Position numbers and translations under genes: made by a program
Source of the DNA: MFWN01 sp964594115
GTDB taxonomy: Archaea; Nanobdellota; Nanobdellia; Pacearchaeales; GW2011-AR1
Assembly (NCBI GenBank): GCA_964594115.1
Contig: CAZQLD010000021.1
Span: 1-14,401 of the forward strand
Length of the DNA: 14,401 nucleotides
Direction of reading: 5' to 3'
Notes under the pieces: generated by a model
Seen by the model: the letters and a program-made list of their open reading frames with translations, nothing else
Told to the model about the DNA's origin: nothing
Database searches by the model: none
Part shown: positions 1 to 6,562 of the stretch, in pieces
Numbering within the stretch: position 1 is the stretch's first letter
Layout: each line of letters starts with the position of its first letter

Positions 1-113
1 TCATGTTATAATTTAATTGCAATATTAGAACACTGAAGTTTATAAATATTATTATATAAAAATATATCTTATAATACAATAATGCATACTAATTTTCTTT
101 TCAATAAATAAAA
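1..113. other. AT-rich intergenic edge, no gene seen
   Basis: No coding frame is supported here. A TATA-like sequence at about 34-47 (AGTTTATAAATA on plus, TATTTATAAAC on minus) and an ATG on the minus strand at 4-2 would suit the start of a leftward gene lying outside the window, but nothing of that gene can be read. Confidence 0.35.
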
Positions 114-341
114 TTATCTGAATTTATCTATTATTGCCATTGCTACTCCAATAATTGTCAGTATAACTACAATCCAGCCTGCAAGTGGAACTATTGGTTG
201 CACTCCAGGAACCCTCAATGTTCCATCAGCCATTCCAAATCCTACTGCTAAAGCCACTAGCACTCCTGTTATCCACCCTACAATATGTATCAACCTTCCG
301 ACATGCCTTGTTCTTACCTTCTTACTTTTTCTTTTTGCCAT
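114..341 (-). CDS. Small two-helix membrane protein, function unknown
   Basis: A 75-residue protein that I do not recognise. It has a basic N-terminus (about residues 2-17, rich in Lys and Arg), then two hydrophobic stretches at about residues 17-37 and 49-70, the second ending in a short charged tail. This fits a two-pass inner membrane protein; by the positive-inside rule both ends probably lie in the cytoplasm. No catalytic or metal-binding residues are visible. The start is well supported: a full Shine-Dalgarno sequence GGAGGT (minus strand, 346-351) sits 4 nt before the ATG. It follows two other small membrane protein genes on the same strand but is separated from them by a 37-nt gap holding a long AT palindrome, so it may have its own promoter or be the last gene of that group. 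Confidence 0.72.
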   Translation of the reverse strand: MAKRKSKKVRTRHVGRLIHIVGWITGVLVALAVGFGMADGTLRVPGVQPIVPLAGWIVVILTIIGVAMAIIDKFR

Positions 342-352
342 TCTTACCTCCT

Positions 353-372
353 TTTTTTATTTAAATAAAAAA
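353..372. repeat. Perfect 20-bp AT palindrome
   Basis: Ten bases and their exact reverse complement meet with no loop, centred between 362 and 363, all A or T. It lies in the short gap between two minus-strand membrane protein genes, just upstream of the GGAGGT ribosome-binding site of the downstream gene. Its centre (ATTTAAAT) resembles an archaeal TATA element, so it may be a promoter; the A/T runs on either side could also act as a terminator for the upstream gene. Low-complexity AT sequence makes chance palindromes easier, so the functional meaning is uncertain. Confidence 0.45.
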
Positions 373-378
373 TAGAAA

Positions 379-657
379 TTATTTTTTTCTTTTTTTTACT
401 GATTTGGCCTTTGGTTTTCTTGGTTTGTATATCAATAGGTATATTATTGCTAATAGTCCTAAATCTCCTAACAAGAATGCTGCAACAAATAAAACTGTAA
501 ACCAGATGATCTGCTTCCTCTCTATAGTCTTATAAAGAGCTAATCCATACCACACAAGTTTCCAAATCATTACTATAATCACTAAGATTAATATTTCTGT
601 TGTTAAACCTGCTATTTCACCAAGACCAAGTCCTGCTAACTCTGCGAAGTCTGCCAT
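379..657 (-). CDS. DUF5652-like small membrane protein
   Basis: A 92-residue protein with hydrophobic segments at about residues 20-42 and 52-76 and a strongly basic tail. The block W-K-L-V-W-Y-G-L-A-L-Y-K followed by a charged loop, W-F, a hydrophobic run and a final I-I-Y-L matches what I remember of DUF5652, a small uncharacterised family of archaea and candidate-phylum bacteria; PLDc_N-type domains look similar, so the family name is tentative. The same block occurs in the gene immediately upstream, so the two are paralogues. The start ATG lies 1 nt after the stop of that gene, and a GGGGGT purine run inside the upstream coding end can serve as ribosome-binding site, which points to coupled translation. 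Both ends are probably cytoplasmic. Role unknown. Confidence 0.72.
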   Translation of the reverse strand: MADFAELAGLGLGEIAGLTTEILILVIIVMIWKLVWYGLALYKTIERKQIIWFTVLFVAAFLLGDLGLLAIIYLLIYKPRKPKAKSVKKRKK

Positions 658-658
658 T

Positions 659-1162
659 TTATTTTCTTTTACCCCCTTTTCTTATTTTAACAAAATAGTA
701 TATTATGGGAATTAATGGCATTAGTATTATATTAAATACCAACCACCCTCGCTCTTTTCTATTAACACTCTCTTGGATCATTGAGACAGAGAATAATGCA
801 ATTATTAAAAATAAAGGAACAAAAAAAGCGATTTTCCAAAATGATAATACAGCAAGGATTACTATTAGGAATACACACGCGTCATGAAGTTTCTTGAAAA
901 CTTTATCATCTTTTATTTTTGAGCATATAAATATATAAGGTATTGCGAAAAATCCAGCAGCATTTATTAATAATGCAGCTATAAACCATGCTATTTGTTT
1001 GTTTTTTGAAGCTTTCCATAAAGCAATTCCTTTCCAAACCAACCCCCAAAGTGAAATAAGGCTCAAAAGAACTATCGCAGTTAATAAAGAAATCCCTAAA
1101 TAATCTGCCACTATCTGATAGACATTCCCACCTTCTGACAGTATAGTTGCAACATCAGCCAT
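659..1162 (-). CDS. DUF5652-like membrane protein with internal repeat
   Basis: A 167-residue protein with about five hydrophobic segments: roughly residues 20-45, 55-77, 90-107, 110-130 and 138-158. Residues 39-80 carry the same pattern as the neighbouring 92-residue gene: W-x2-V-W-K-G-I-A-L-W-K, a short charged loop, W-F, a hydrophobic run with Asn, and a Tyr-containing end. A weaker second copy is visible at about residues 128-160, where charged residues are followed by G-W-L-V-F-N and a run ending in I-I-Y-Y. This suggests an ancient internal duplication. The start is supported by AGAGGT about 4 nt before the ATG, and an AT-rich promoter lies further upstream in the shared divergent region. 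It is probably the first gene of a minus-strand membrane protein group. No enzymatic motif is seen; function unknown. Confidence 0.7.
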   Translation of the reverse strand: MADVATILSEGGNVYQIVADYLGISLLTAIVLLSLISLWGLVWKGIALWKASKNKQIAWFIAALLINAAGFFAIPYIFICSKIKDDKVFKKLHDACVFLIVILAVLSFWKIAFFVPLFLIIALFSVSMIQESVNRKERGWLVFNIILMPLIPIIYYFVKIRKGGKRK

Positions 1163-1198
1163 TTTAACCTCTTTCTTATTAATTAAAAATAAAGGAAG

Positions 1199-1209
1199 GT
1201 TTTTAAATG
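1199..1209 (-). promoter_or_regulatory. Probable TATA element for minus-strand membrane genes
   Basis: Read on the minus strand this is CATTTAAAAAC, a plausible archaeal TATA box about 40 nt upstream of the ATG at 1162. It would start transcription near 1175-1180, leaving a short leader that contains the AGAGGT ribosome-binding site. It is assigned on sequence and position only. Confidence 0.4.
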
Positions 1210-1214
1210 TTTTT

Positions 1215-1230
1215 GAAGACTTTTATATAG
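1215..1230 (+). promoter_or_regulatory. BRE/TATA promoter of the M50 protease gene
   Basis: GAAGAC followed by TTTTATATAG matches an archaeal BRE plus TATA box. The TATA centre lies about 29 nt before the ATG at 1255, so the transcript would begin within a few bases of the start codon and be leaderless or nearly so. This agrees with the absence of a Shine-Dalgarno sequence in front of this gene. Confidence 0.5.
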
Positions 1231-1254
1231 TAAGATTTTATTTTTGAAATAAAA

Positions 1255-1857
1255 ATGAAAACAAGAGAGCTGAATGATTTGATTAAAGCATGGTTTATGA
1301 TTTCTTTAGCTTTTGCAGTCTTATTTTCAGGAGGTTATATGTTATTTGCTGAATTTGATTCTATTGGCTTTCTTGTTGTTTTTTTAATTTCAGGATTTAC
1401 AGTAGGATTAGCTTTTTTATTCCATGAGCTAATGCACAGGGCTATTGCCCATAAATACAGATGTGAAGCAGAGTTCAGGGCATTTCCAAATATGTTGTGG
1501 CTCGCCTTGCTTATGAGCTTTTTTGGTTTTATTATTGCTGCTCCTGGAGCTGTGATGATATCTGGATTTCTGACAAGAAAGCAAAACGGAAAAATCTCCC
1601 TTGCAGGCCCATTAACAAATATTGTTCTTGCTATTTTATTTCTTATCATTCTCCTAGCAACGTCCCCCTTTTTAGTCAATGATTTAATCTCCCTTATTTT
1701 AATTTATGGTTTTAGAATTAATTCACTCCTTGCTTTATTTAATATGCTTCCTTTTGGAGTTTTTGATGGAGCAAAAGTTCTTGACTGGAACAAGACAATT
1801 TATACAATTTTTGTCTTGATAGCACTGGCTTTATTTGTTATTGGGTATGTAATTTAA
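1255..1857 (+). CDS. Site-2 (M50-type) intramembrane metalloprotease
   Basis: A 200-residue polytopic membrane protein. Residues 57-61 read HELMH, the HExxH zinc site with His57 and His61 as ligands and Glu58 as catalytic base. Near the C-terminus, residues 163-176 carry N-M-L-P-F-G-V-F-D-G-A-K-V-L, the usual second M50 motif, with Asp171 as the likely third zinc ligand. Hydrophobic segments lie around residues 12-31, 37-56, 80-104, 118-137, 143-162 and 181-199. Enzymes of this family cut membrane-embedded segments of other proteins, often anti-sigma factors or transcription regulators in bacteria; the archaeal substrates are largely unknown. The length is near the minimal core, with no PDZ or CBS domain visible. 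The gene is divergent from the membrane protein group and seems to stand alone. The family call is strong; the substrate cannot be inferred. Confidence 0.88.
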   Translation: MKTRELNDLIKAWFMISLAFAVLFSGGYMLFAEFDSIGFLVVFLISGFTVGLAFLFHELMHRAIAHKYRCEAEFRAFPNMLWLALLMSFFGFIIAAPGAVMISGFLTRKQNGKISLAGPLTNIVLAILFLIILLATSPFLVNDLISLILIYGFRINSLLALFNMLPFGVFDGAKVLDWNKTIYTIFVLIALALFVIGYVI

Positions 1858-1873
1858 AACATATTTTCAATCA

Positions 1874-1890
1874 CAGAAATCTTTAAATAC
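1874..1890 (+). promoter_or_regulatory. Probable promoter of the nrdR-nrdJ-dut operon
   Basis: CAGAAAT followed by CTTTAAATAC resembles an archaeal BRE and TATA box. It predicts a transcription start near 1910-1914 and so a leader of about 85 nt before nrdR. The leader contains a strong hairpin. A second, weaker TATA-like site (TATTTAAAG, about 1919-1927) would shorten the leader to roughly 45 nt and start inside the hairpin. Confidence 0.45.
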
Positions 1891-1939
1891 TACCTGTTTC
1901 TAATAAATACTGCATATTGTATTTAAAGTCCTAAGTAGA

Positions 1940-1979
1940 TACAAGATGTTGTAGTTACTATAAAGTTAGTAACCTACAA
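1940..1979 (+). promoter_or_regulatory. Inverted repeat / hairpin in nrdR leader
   Basis: Bases 1949-1960 pair with 1967-1979: TTGTA with TACAA, one unpaired C at 1974, then GTTACTA with TAGTAAC, closing a 6-nt loop (TAAAGT). That is 12 base pairs with a single bulge. A further TACAA at 1940-1944 forms another small palindrome with TTGTA (1949-1953), so the half-site occurs three times. It lies directly upstream of the GAGGT ribosome-binding site (1988-1992) of nrdR. It could be an operator for NrdR autoregulation or an RNA structure. The bases do not closely match the bacterial NrdR box as I remember it. Confidence 0.5.
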
Positions 1980-1995
1980 GTCAAAACGAGGTAAA

Positions 1996-2436
1996 ATGAG
2001 ATGTATTTTTTGCAATGGAGAAACAAAAGTTACTGATAAAAGAGACAGCCATACTGAAACCAGAAGAAGAAGAGAGTGTTTAAAATGCAGGAAAAGATTC
2101 ACTACTTATGAAAGAGTTGAAGACCCTAATTTTATTATTATAAAAAAAGACAAAACCCGAGAACCCTTCTCTAGGGAAAAATTAAGATTAGGAATTTTAA
2201 AAGCATGTGAAAAAAGGCCTGTTGAAACAGAGCAGATTGACAAACTTATAAATGAAATAGAGAGAAAATTAAGAAACAAGATTAAGGGCAAGGAAGTTGA
2301 AAGCAAGATTCTCGGAGAAGAAGTTATGAAAGAGCTGAAAAAGCTTGATAAAGTAGCTTACATAAGATTTGCCTCTGTTTATCGCGATTTCAAGGATATT
2401 AAGGATTTTAAAAAAGCAATGAAAGAGGTAAAGTGA
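1996..2436 (+). CDS. nrdR: Transcriptional regulator NrdR
   Basis: A 146-residue protein, close to the usual 150 or so for NrdR. The N-terminal zinc ribbon has Cys3, Cys6, Cys28 and Cys31, with the family signature R-R-R-R-E-C-L-K-C-R-K-R-F-T-T-Y-E-R at residues 23-40. An ATP-cone domain follows: residues 47-67 show the typical I-I-K-K-D, the F-S-R-E-K-L segment and K-A-C-E-K-R-P; the R-F-A-S-V-Y-R-x-F end is at about 124-132. In bacteria NrdR senses ATP/dATP through this cone and represses ribonucleotide reductase genes when dATP is plentiful. Here it sits 1 nt ahead of nrdJ, so it probably controls its own operon. The start ATG has GAGGT just upstream. NrdR is nearly universal in bacteria but scattered in archaea, which suggests lateral origin. 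Identification is very firm. Confidence 0.95.
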   Translation: MRCIFCNGETKVTDKRDSHTETRRRRECLKCRKRFTTYERVEDPNFIIIKKDKTREPFSREKLRLGILKACEKRPVETEQIDKLINEIERKLRNKIKGKEVESKILGEEVMKELKKLDKVAYIRFASVYRDFKDIKDFKKAMKEVK

Positions 2437-2437
2437 G

Positions 2438-5400
2438 ATGGTTGCTGTTGCTAAAAAAACTAATTCCCGAAGGGTTGAAAAGACAGGGAAAAATATCTAT
2501 TCTCCGTATCCTTTGATAAGAAAGAATCCTGAAAGACAAATTCTTATTGAAGATGCATACCAATTAGTTAAAAGCCAAAATGATTCTAAGCTTCCTGTCA
2601 GTTCTCTTGAGAATGCGGTCGCATCTGGAAAAATAAAAACTTACAATTTTGGTGGAAAGCAATATTTAGACAGATTAGATATTGGAAGAGTCTATCATAA
2701 GAAAAAAGATGAAACAAAGGGCATGAAACTAGAGAGATGTTTCTCAAAAGAAGGAAAAGATCCTTTTGATGTTGGAGAAAGATATACTAGAAGAAACCTT
2801 CTTCTAAAAGGAGAAAAATCTGAAGAGGTTGTCTTTGAAATAGAAAATGCTGAATTTCCAGAATCTTGGACAGATAATGAGGCAAGGATTGTAGCTCAAA
2901 AATATTTTTTCAGACCAAATGAGCAAAAATGGAAAAACAGGATGAAAAAGAAGATAGGTGTTGAATATGAAGATTCCATAAAGCACCTAATAAAAAGAGT
3001 ATCTAGTTTTTTTGCTCAAAAAGGCTGGAAATTAGGATTTTTTGAAACAGAAAAAGATAGAGATATTTTTGAACAAGAACTTATTGCATTGCAAATACAA
3101 AGAAGAGGGGCATTTAATTCTCCAGCATATTTTAACACAGGAATTTATAATGAATATGGAATTAAAGGGCCTCCTTCTCTTAGTTTTGTTAAAGACCCTA
3201 AAACAGGAAAAATTAAAAGAATAAAAGATGGATGTTATATAGCTCCTCAAAATCATGCTTGTTTTATTAGAGGGCCTACAGATGATTTAGTTAGTATTTT
3301 AACACAGACAATGGATGAAGGAAGTATTTTTAGCGCAGGGTCTGGATGTGGGGGAGACATAGGTGCTTTAAGAGAATTAGGAGCAAAACTAGGCGGAGGT
3401 GGTAAAACCTCAGGCCCTCTAAGTTTTATGGAAGTTTTTGATAGAGGAGCAGGATCTATAAAATCCGGAGGAAAGAGCAGGAGAGCTGCAAGAATGCAGA
3501 CAATGAGGCAAAACCATCCAGATGTTCAAGCTTTTGTTATGGCTAAAGTAGGAGAAGATAAAAAAGCATTAACATTACTAAAAGCAGGATATTCTGGAGG
3601 GATGGACGGAGAGGCTTATACTACTGTGGCATTTCAGAATACAAATCTCTCAGTTAGGCTTAATAGGTATTTTTTTGAACAAGTTGAGAAAAAAGAGAAA
3701 ATTCAATTAATAGGGGTTAAATCAAAAGAAGTTGTCGGAGAATTAGATGCTGAAGATTTGCTTAAAAGAATCTCTTTTGGTTCTTGGAGAATTGGAGATC
3801 CTGGAGTGCAGTATGATGATCCTATACAAGAATGGCTTACCTGTCCAAATTCAGGAAGGTCAAATGCAACTAATCCTTGCGGAGAGTATATAAATGTAGA
3901 TGATACTGCATGCAATCTTGCTTCTCTAAATTTATTAAAATTTTCTGATGAACAAGGAAATCTTGATGTCAAGAACCTTTCTAAAGCTTGCAAGTTAATA
4001 ACCCTTGCTCAGGAAATTGCAAACAAAGCTTCTTCTTATCCAATTAGAGATGTAGCAAGTGTGAATGATGAATTTAAAGCAATTGGATTAGGGTTTACAA
4101 ATTTAGGAGCTTTATTAATGAGAAAAGGACTTGCTTATGATTCTGATGAAGGAAGAGCCTATGCAGCTGCAATAGCTGCTGTAATGACTGGAAATGCTTA
4201 TGAAAACTCTGCTAATATGGCAAAAAACCTAGGGACATTTTCCCAGTATGAGTTTAATAGAAAGCCAATGTTAAATATAATTAGAAAACATAAAAGTAAA
4301 TTAGAAGAGATTGCATGGGAGCATATTCCTGAAAATCTAAAAACAGAGGCTTTTAGGGCTTGGAAAAGTGCAGAAAATAAAGGAAAAAGGTATGGTTTTA
4401 AAAATTCTCAGGTCACTGTGTTAGCTCCAACAGGAACAATTTCTTCTTTAATGGGTTGTGCCACTACTGGAATTGAACCTTCAACTAATTTAGTTATAAA
4501 GAAGAACCTTGCAGGAGGAGGGACTTTAATTTTAGTAAATAAAGAGCTTCCAAATGCACTTAATAATTTAGGTTATGCTTCAGAAGCTATAGAAGCAATA
4601 AAAAAATATACAATGGAAAATGGCTCACTAGTAGGATGCCCTGATACTATGCATGAACATAGAGATATTTTTGCAACAAGTTTTGGAGGAATCAATGGAG
4701 AAGGCGCAATTCCTTTTGAAGCACATATTAAGATGGTTGCAGCGGTCCAGCCGTTTATTAGTGGAGGAATTTCAAAAACAATGAATGTTCCAGAAAATGC
4801 AACTGTAAAAAAAATATATGATGGATTTAAATTAGGAAACAAATTAGGTCTTAAAGGGCTGACTATTTTTAGAAGCAACAGTAAACCAATTTCAGCTCTT
4901 GGTGATAACAGAAGTTTCAAAGAACCTAGAAGAGGAGAAAAAGTAGATCTTGCTACAAAAAGAGATGCAAAAGAATTTGAAATTAAATTAATTACTGCTA
5001 AGGGAAAGAAACATCCAATACATTTGCTTGTAAGCGAGTATCCAAATGGCAAACCAGGACAAATTGCTTTTTTAGCTTACAAATCTGGTTCTTCTGTAGG
5101 TGATTTATCAAGAATTACCGGAATAAGTACTTCAGGTTCATTAAAAAGAGGAGTAATAGTACAAGATGGTCTTAAAGGATGGTTAGACCATGAATTTGAG
5201 CCATATGGAGCAGTTTATGGTCACAAATATATAAAAAGTTGCAAATCCCTATTGGATATGGCAGCAAAAATAGTTTTATTAGAATATACAGGAGATAGGA
5301 CAATGGCAGAAGATCCTAATTCCGTAGATATAACAGAACTAAGAGGTTTTAATAATGGCGCATTCTGGGCATATGATAGGGAAAAAGTAGATGATTGGGA

Positions 5401-5599
5401 TTTTAAACAAGTAATGAAAGATCATTTATATGGAGGTTTTGTTCCTCAGCCAAAAGATTCAATAATGGGTGTTCCAAATCATAAAATTCAGCAAGAAGAG
5501 GTTATTCCGTGTCCAAGTTGTGAAGGAAAAATGAGAAGAATAAGCTCTAATTGTTATAGTTGTGATTGTGGGTATTCAATAGGTGGCTGTTCATATTAA
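2438..5599 (+). CDS. nrdJ: B12-dependent class II ribonucleotide reductase
   Basis: A 1053-residue NrdJ that reduces ribonucleotides to deoxyribonucleotides using adenosylcobalamin to make the thiyl radical. Seen directly: the first active-site cysteine in N-H-A-C-F-I (Cys275), the N-P-C-G-E finger-loop motif with radical Cys481 and Glu483 (479-483), and the A-P-T-G-T-I-S phosphate loop (663-669). The Cys-rich C-terminal tail (C-P-S-C, then C-Y-S-C-D-C-G-Y-S and a last Cys) is the redox shuttle re-reduced by thioredoxin or a similar donor. The familiar NrdJ body begins near residue 96. The first 95 residues are unusual: about residues 35-86 resemble an excisionase/MerR-type helix-turn-helix rather than an ATP cone, so allosteric activity control by a cone seems absent. 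The ATG follows nrdR by 1 nt with GAGGT (2425-2429) upstream. No intein is visible. Confidence 0.95.
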   Translation: MVAVAKKTNSRRVEKTGKNIYSPYPLIRKNPERQILIEDAYQLVKSQNDSKLPVSSLENAVASGKIKTYNFGGKQYLDRLDIGRVYHKKKDETKGMKLERCFSKEGKDPFDVGERYTRRNLLLKGEKSEEVVFEIENAEFPESWTDNEARIVAQKYFFRPNEQKWKNRMKKKIGVEYEDSIKHLIKRVSSFFAQKGWKLGFFETEKDRDIFEQELIALQIQRRGAFNSPAYFNTGIYNEYGIKGPPSLSFVKDPKTGKIKRIKDGCYIAPQNHACFIRGPTDDLVSILTQTMDEGSIFSAGSGCGGDIGALRELGAKLGGGGKTSGPLSFMEVFDRGAGSIKSGGKSRRAARMQTMRQNHPDVQAFVMAKVGEDKKALTLLKAGYSGGMDGEAYTTVAFQNTNLSVRLNRYFFEQVEKKEKIQLIGVKSKEVVGELDAEDLLKRISFGSWRIGDPGVQYDDPIQEWLTCPNSGRSNATNPCGEYINVDDTACNLASLNLLKFSDEQGNLDVKNLSKACKLITLAQEIANKASSYPIRDVASVNDEFKAIGLGFTNLGALLMRKGLAYDSDEGRAYAAAIAAVMTGNAYENSANMAKNLGTFSQYEFNRKPMLNIIRKHKSKLEEIAWEHIPENLKTEAFRAWKSAENKGKRYGFKNSQVTVLAPTGTISSLMGCATTGIEPSTNLVIKKNLAGGGTLILVNKELPNALNNLGYASEAIEAIKKYTMENGSLVGCPDTMHEHRDIFATSFGGINGEGAIPFEAHIKMVAAVQPFISGGISKTMNVPENATVKKIYDGFKLGNKLGLKGLTIFRSNSKPISALGDNRSFKEPRRGEKVDLATKRDAKEFEIKLITAKGKKHPIHLLVSEYPNGKPGQIAFLAYKSGSSVGDLSRITGISTSGSLKRGVIVQDGLKGWLDHEFEPYGAVYGHKYIKSCKSLLDMAAKIVLLEYTGDRTMAEDPNSVDITELRGFNNGAFWAYDREKVDDWDFKQVMKDHLYGGFVPQPKDSIMGVPNHKIQQEEVIPCPSCEGKMRRISSNCYSCDCGYSIGGCSY

Positions 5600-5600
5600 A

Positions 5601-6023
5601 ATGCTCTTAAAAGTAAAAAAACTAAATTCAGAGACAAAATTGCCAAGTTATGGGCATAAAGGGGATGCAGGACTTGACTTATTTTCTTGTGAAGATGTTG
5701 TCATACCTGCAGGAGAAAGGAAAATGGTTTCTACTGGAATCTCAACAGAGTTTCCAGAAGGATATGTTGCTTTAATCTGGGATAAATCAGGAATAGCCTC
5801 TTCTGGAATAAAAACAATGGGAGGAGTCATAGAATACACATACAGGGGAGAGTATAAAGTTATAATGTTTAATACAAGTAAAGAAGATTATGAAATAAAA
5901 AAAGGACAAAAAATTGCCCAATTATTAATTCAGCCAATACTTACAGCCGAAGTTCAAGAGGCAGGAGAATTAAGTGAAACAAAAAGAGGAAATGGTGCAT
6001 TTGGCTCAACAGGATTAAATTAA
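5601..6023 (+). CDS. dut: Trimeric-type dUTPase
   Basis: dUTP diphosphatase converts dUTP to dUMP and pyrophosphate, keeping uracil out of DNA and feeding dTMP synthesis. All five motifs of the trimeric family are visible in 140 residues: A-G-L-D-L-F-S (23-29), K-S-G-I-A (62-66), G-V-I-E-x2-Y-R-G-E (75-84), K-G-Q-K-I-A-Q-L (101-108) and R-G-N-G-A-F-G-S-T-G (129-138). In motif 3 the residue at position 78 is Glu where the family normally has the catalytic Asp, and motif 2 has Lys for the common Arg. I chose the ATG at 5601, 1 nt after the nrdJ stop, rather than an in-frame GTG at 5583 inside nrdJ, because residues from the ATG match the normal family N-terminus. It is the third gene of the deoxynucleotide operon. 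Confidence 0.92.
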   Translation: MLLKVKKLNSETKLPSYGHKGDAGLDLFSCEDVVIPAGERKMVSTGISTEFPEGYVALIWDKSGIASSGIKTMGGVIEYTYRGEYKVIMFNTSKEDYEIKKGQKIAQLLIQPILTAEVQEAGELSETKRGNGAFGSTGLN

Positions 6024-6099
6024 CCAACCTCTCACAACTTCTATATTTTTGTGATAATACTCATAATTTTTTTAATAGGGAGCCTCAGTATCTCTTAAA

Positions 6100-6157
6100 T
6101 TAAAAGGTTTTTCCATAAAACAAAAACCTTTTAAACTATCTATTTCTTAGTTTTTTC
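6100..6157 (+). terminator. 13-bp hairpin with downstream T-run
   Basis: Bases 6100-6112 and 6122-6134 are perfect reverse complements (13 bp) around a 9-nt loop, followed by T-rich sequence including TTTTTT at about 6151-6156. It lies after dut and before thioredoxin, so it is a reasonable terminator for the nrdR-nrdJ-dut transcript. The right arm TTTTAAAC (6129-6136) is also TATA-like and could instead be part of the thioredoxin promoter, with a start near 6160. Confidence 0.5.
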
Positions 6158-6183
6158 ATGATTAGTAGGGGTGGAAGTTTAAA

Positions 6184-6522
6184 ATGGCAACAAACAATGA
6201 TAAAGCAGTTGATATCTCAGCAGGCGAATTTGAAGAAACAATTAATAATTCAGGAAAAACTATTGCTGTTATAGATTTCTATGCTGAATGGTGCATGCCC
6301 TGCTTAATGGTTGCCCCTATTCTTGAAGAGCTTGCTGGTAAGTTTAAAAACATCAGGTTCGCAAGAATAAATGTAGATGAAAACAAAGAACTCTCTTCTA
6401 GGTTTAATATAGCTTCTATACCCACCTTAATTATCTTTAAGGATGGAAAAGAAGTTGAGAGGATTATTGGGGCTCTTCCAGAAGAAGTTTTAGAAGAAAA
6501 AATAGGAAAATACACAAAATAA
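6184..6522 (+). CDS. trxA: Thioredoxin
   Basis: A 112-residue single-domain thioredoxin. The active site W-C-M-P-C has Cys37 and Cys40; the cis-proline is Pro80 in S-I-P-T; the D-F-Y-A-E-W strand before the active site and the F-K-D-G-K-E hairpin near residues 85-90 are typical. There is no signal peptide, so it is cytoplasmic. It reduces protein disulfides by dithiol exchange. The dipeptide between the cysteines is Met-Pro rather than the classic Gly-Pro, which usually shifts redox potential. A GGGGTGG sequence at 6168-6174 is a good ribosome-binding site. It lies 160 nt behind the ribonucleotide reductase operon, and I infer it may supply electrons to the Cys-rich tail of NrdJ; no thioredoxin reductase is seen in the window. 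Confidence 0.93.
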   Translation: MATNNDKAVDISAGEFEETINNSGKTIAVIDFYAEWCMPCLMVAPILEELAGKFKNIRFARINVDENKELSSRFNIASIPTLIIFKDGKEVERIIGALPEEVLEEKIGKYTK

Positions 6523-6524
6523 AT

Positions 6525-6540
6525 AGAAGATTTTTTAAAC
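6525..6540 (+). promoter_or_regulatory. Probable tRNA-Lys promoter
   Basis: AGAAGA followed by TTTTTTAAAC looks like BRE plus TATA. The TATA element is centred about 26 nt before the first base of the tRNA, the normal archaeal spacing for transcription starting at or near the mature 5' end. Confidence 0.5.
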
Positions 6541-6562
6541 TCAGAACTGTTATTTAAGCTAC

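Noticed and set aside
1335..1679. A 114-codon open frame on the minus strand opposite the M50 protease
   Set aside because: The plus-strand frame carries the HExxH zinc motif and a full membrane topology; the antisense frame has no support.
1891..1995. Adenosylcobalamin riboswitch ahead of the B12-dependent reductase operon
   Set aside because: The leader is only about 85 nt, too short for this riboswitch, and I see no B12-box-like conserved core.
4573..5052. A 159-codon open frame on the minus strand opposite nrdJ
   Set aside because: It overlaps conserved NrdJ coding sequence, and the translated product shows no recognisable domain.
2438..5599. Intein or homing endonuclease insertion in nrdJ
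   Set aside because: Ribonucleotide reductases are frequent intein hosts, but the conserved motifs follow one another at normal distances and no splicing-junction or endonuclease motif is visible.
5583..5600. GTG start for dut inside the end of nrdJ
   Set aside because: The ATG at 5601 gives the normal dUTPase N-terminus and the same 1-nt spacing as nrdR-nrdJ.
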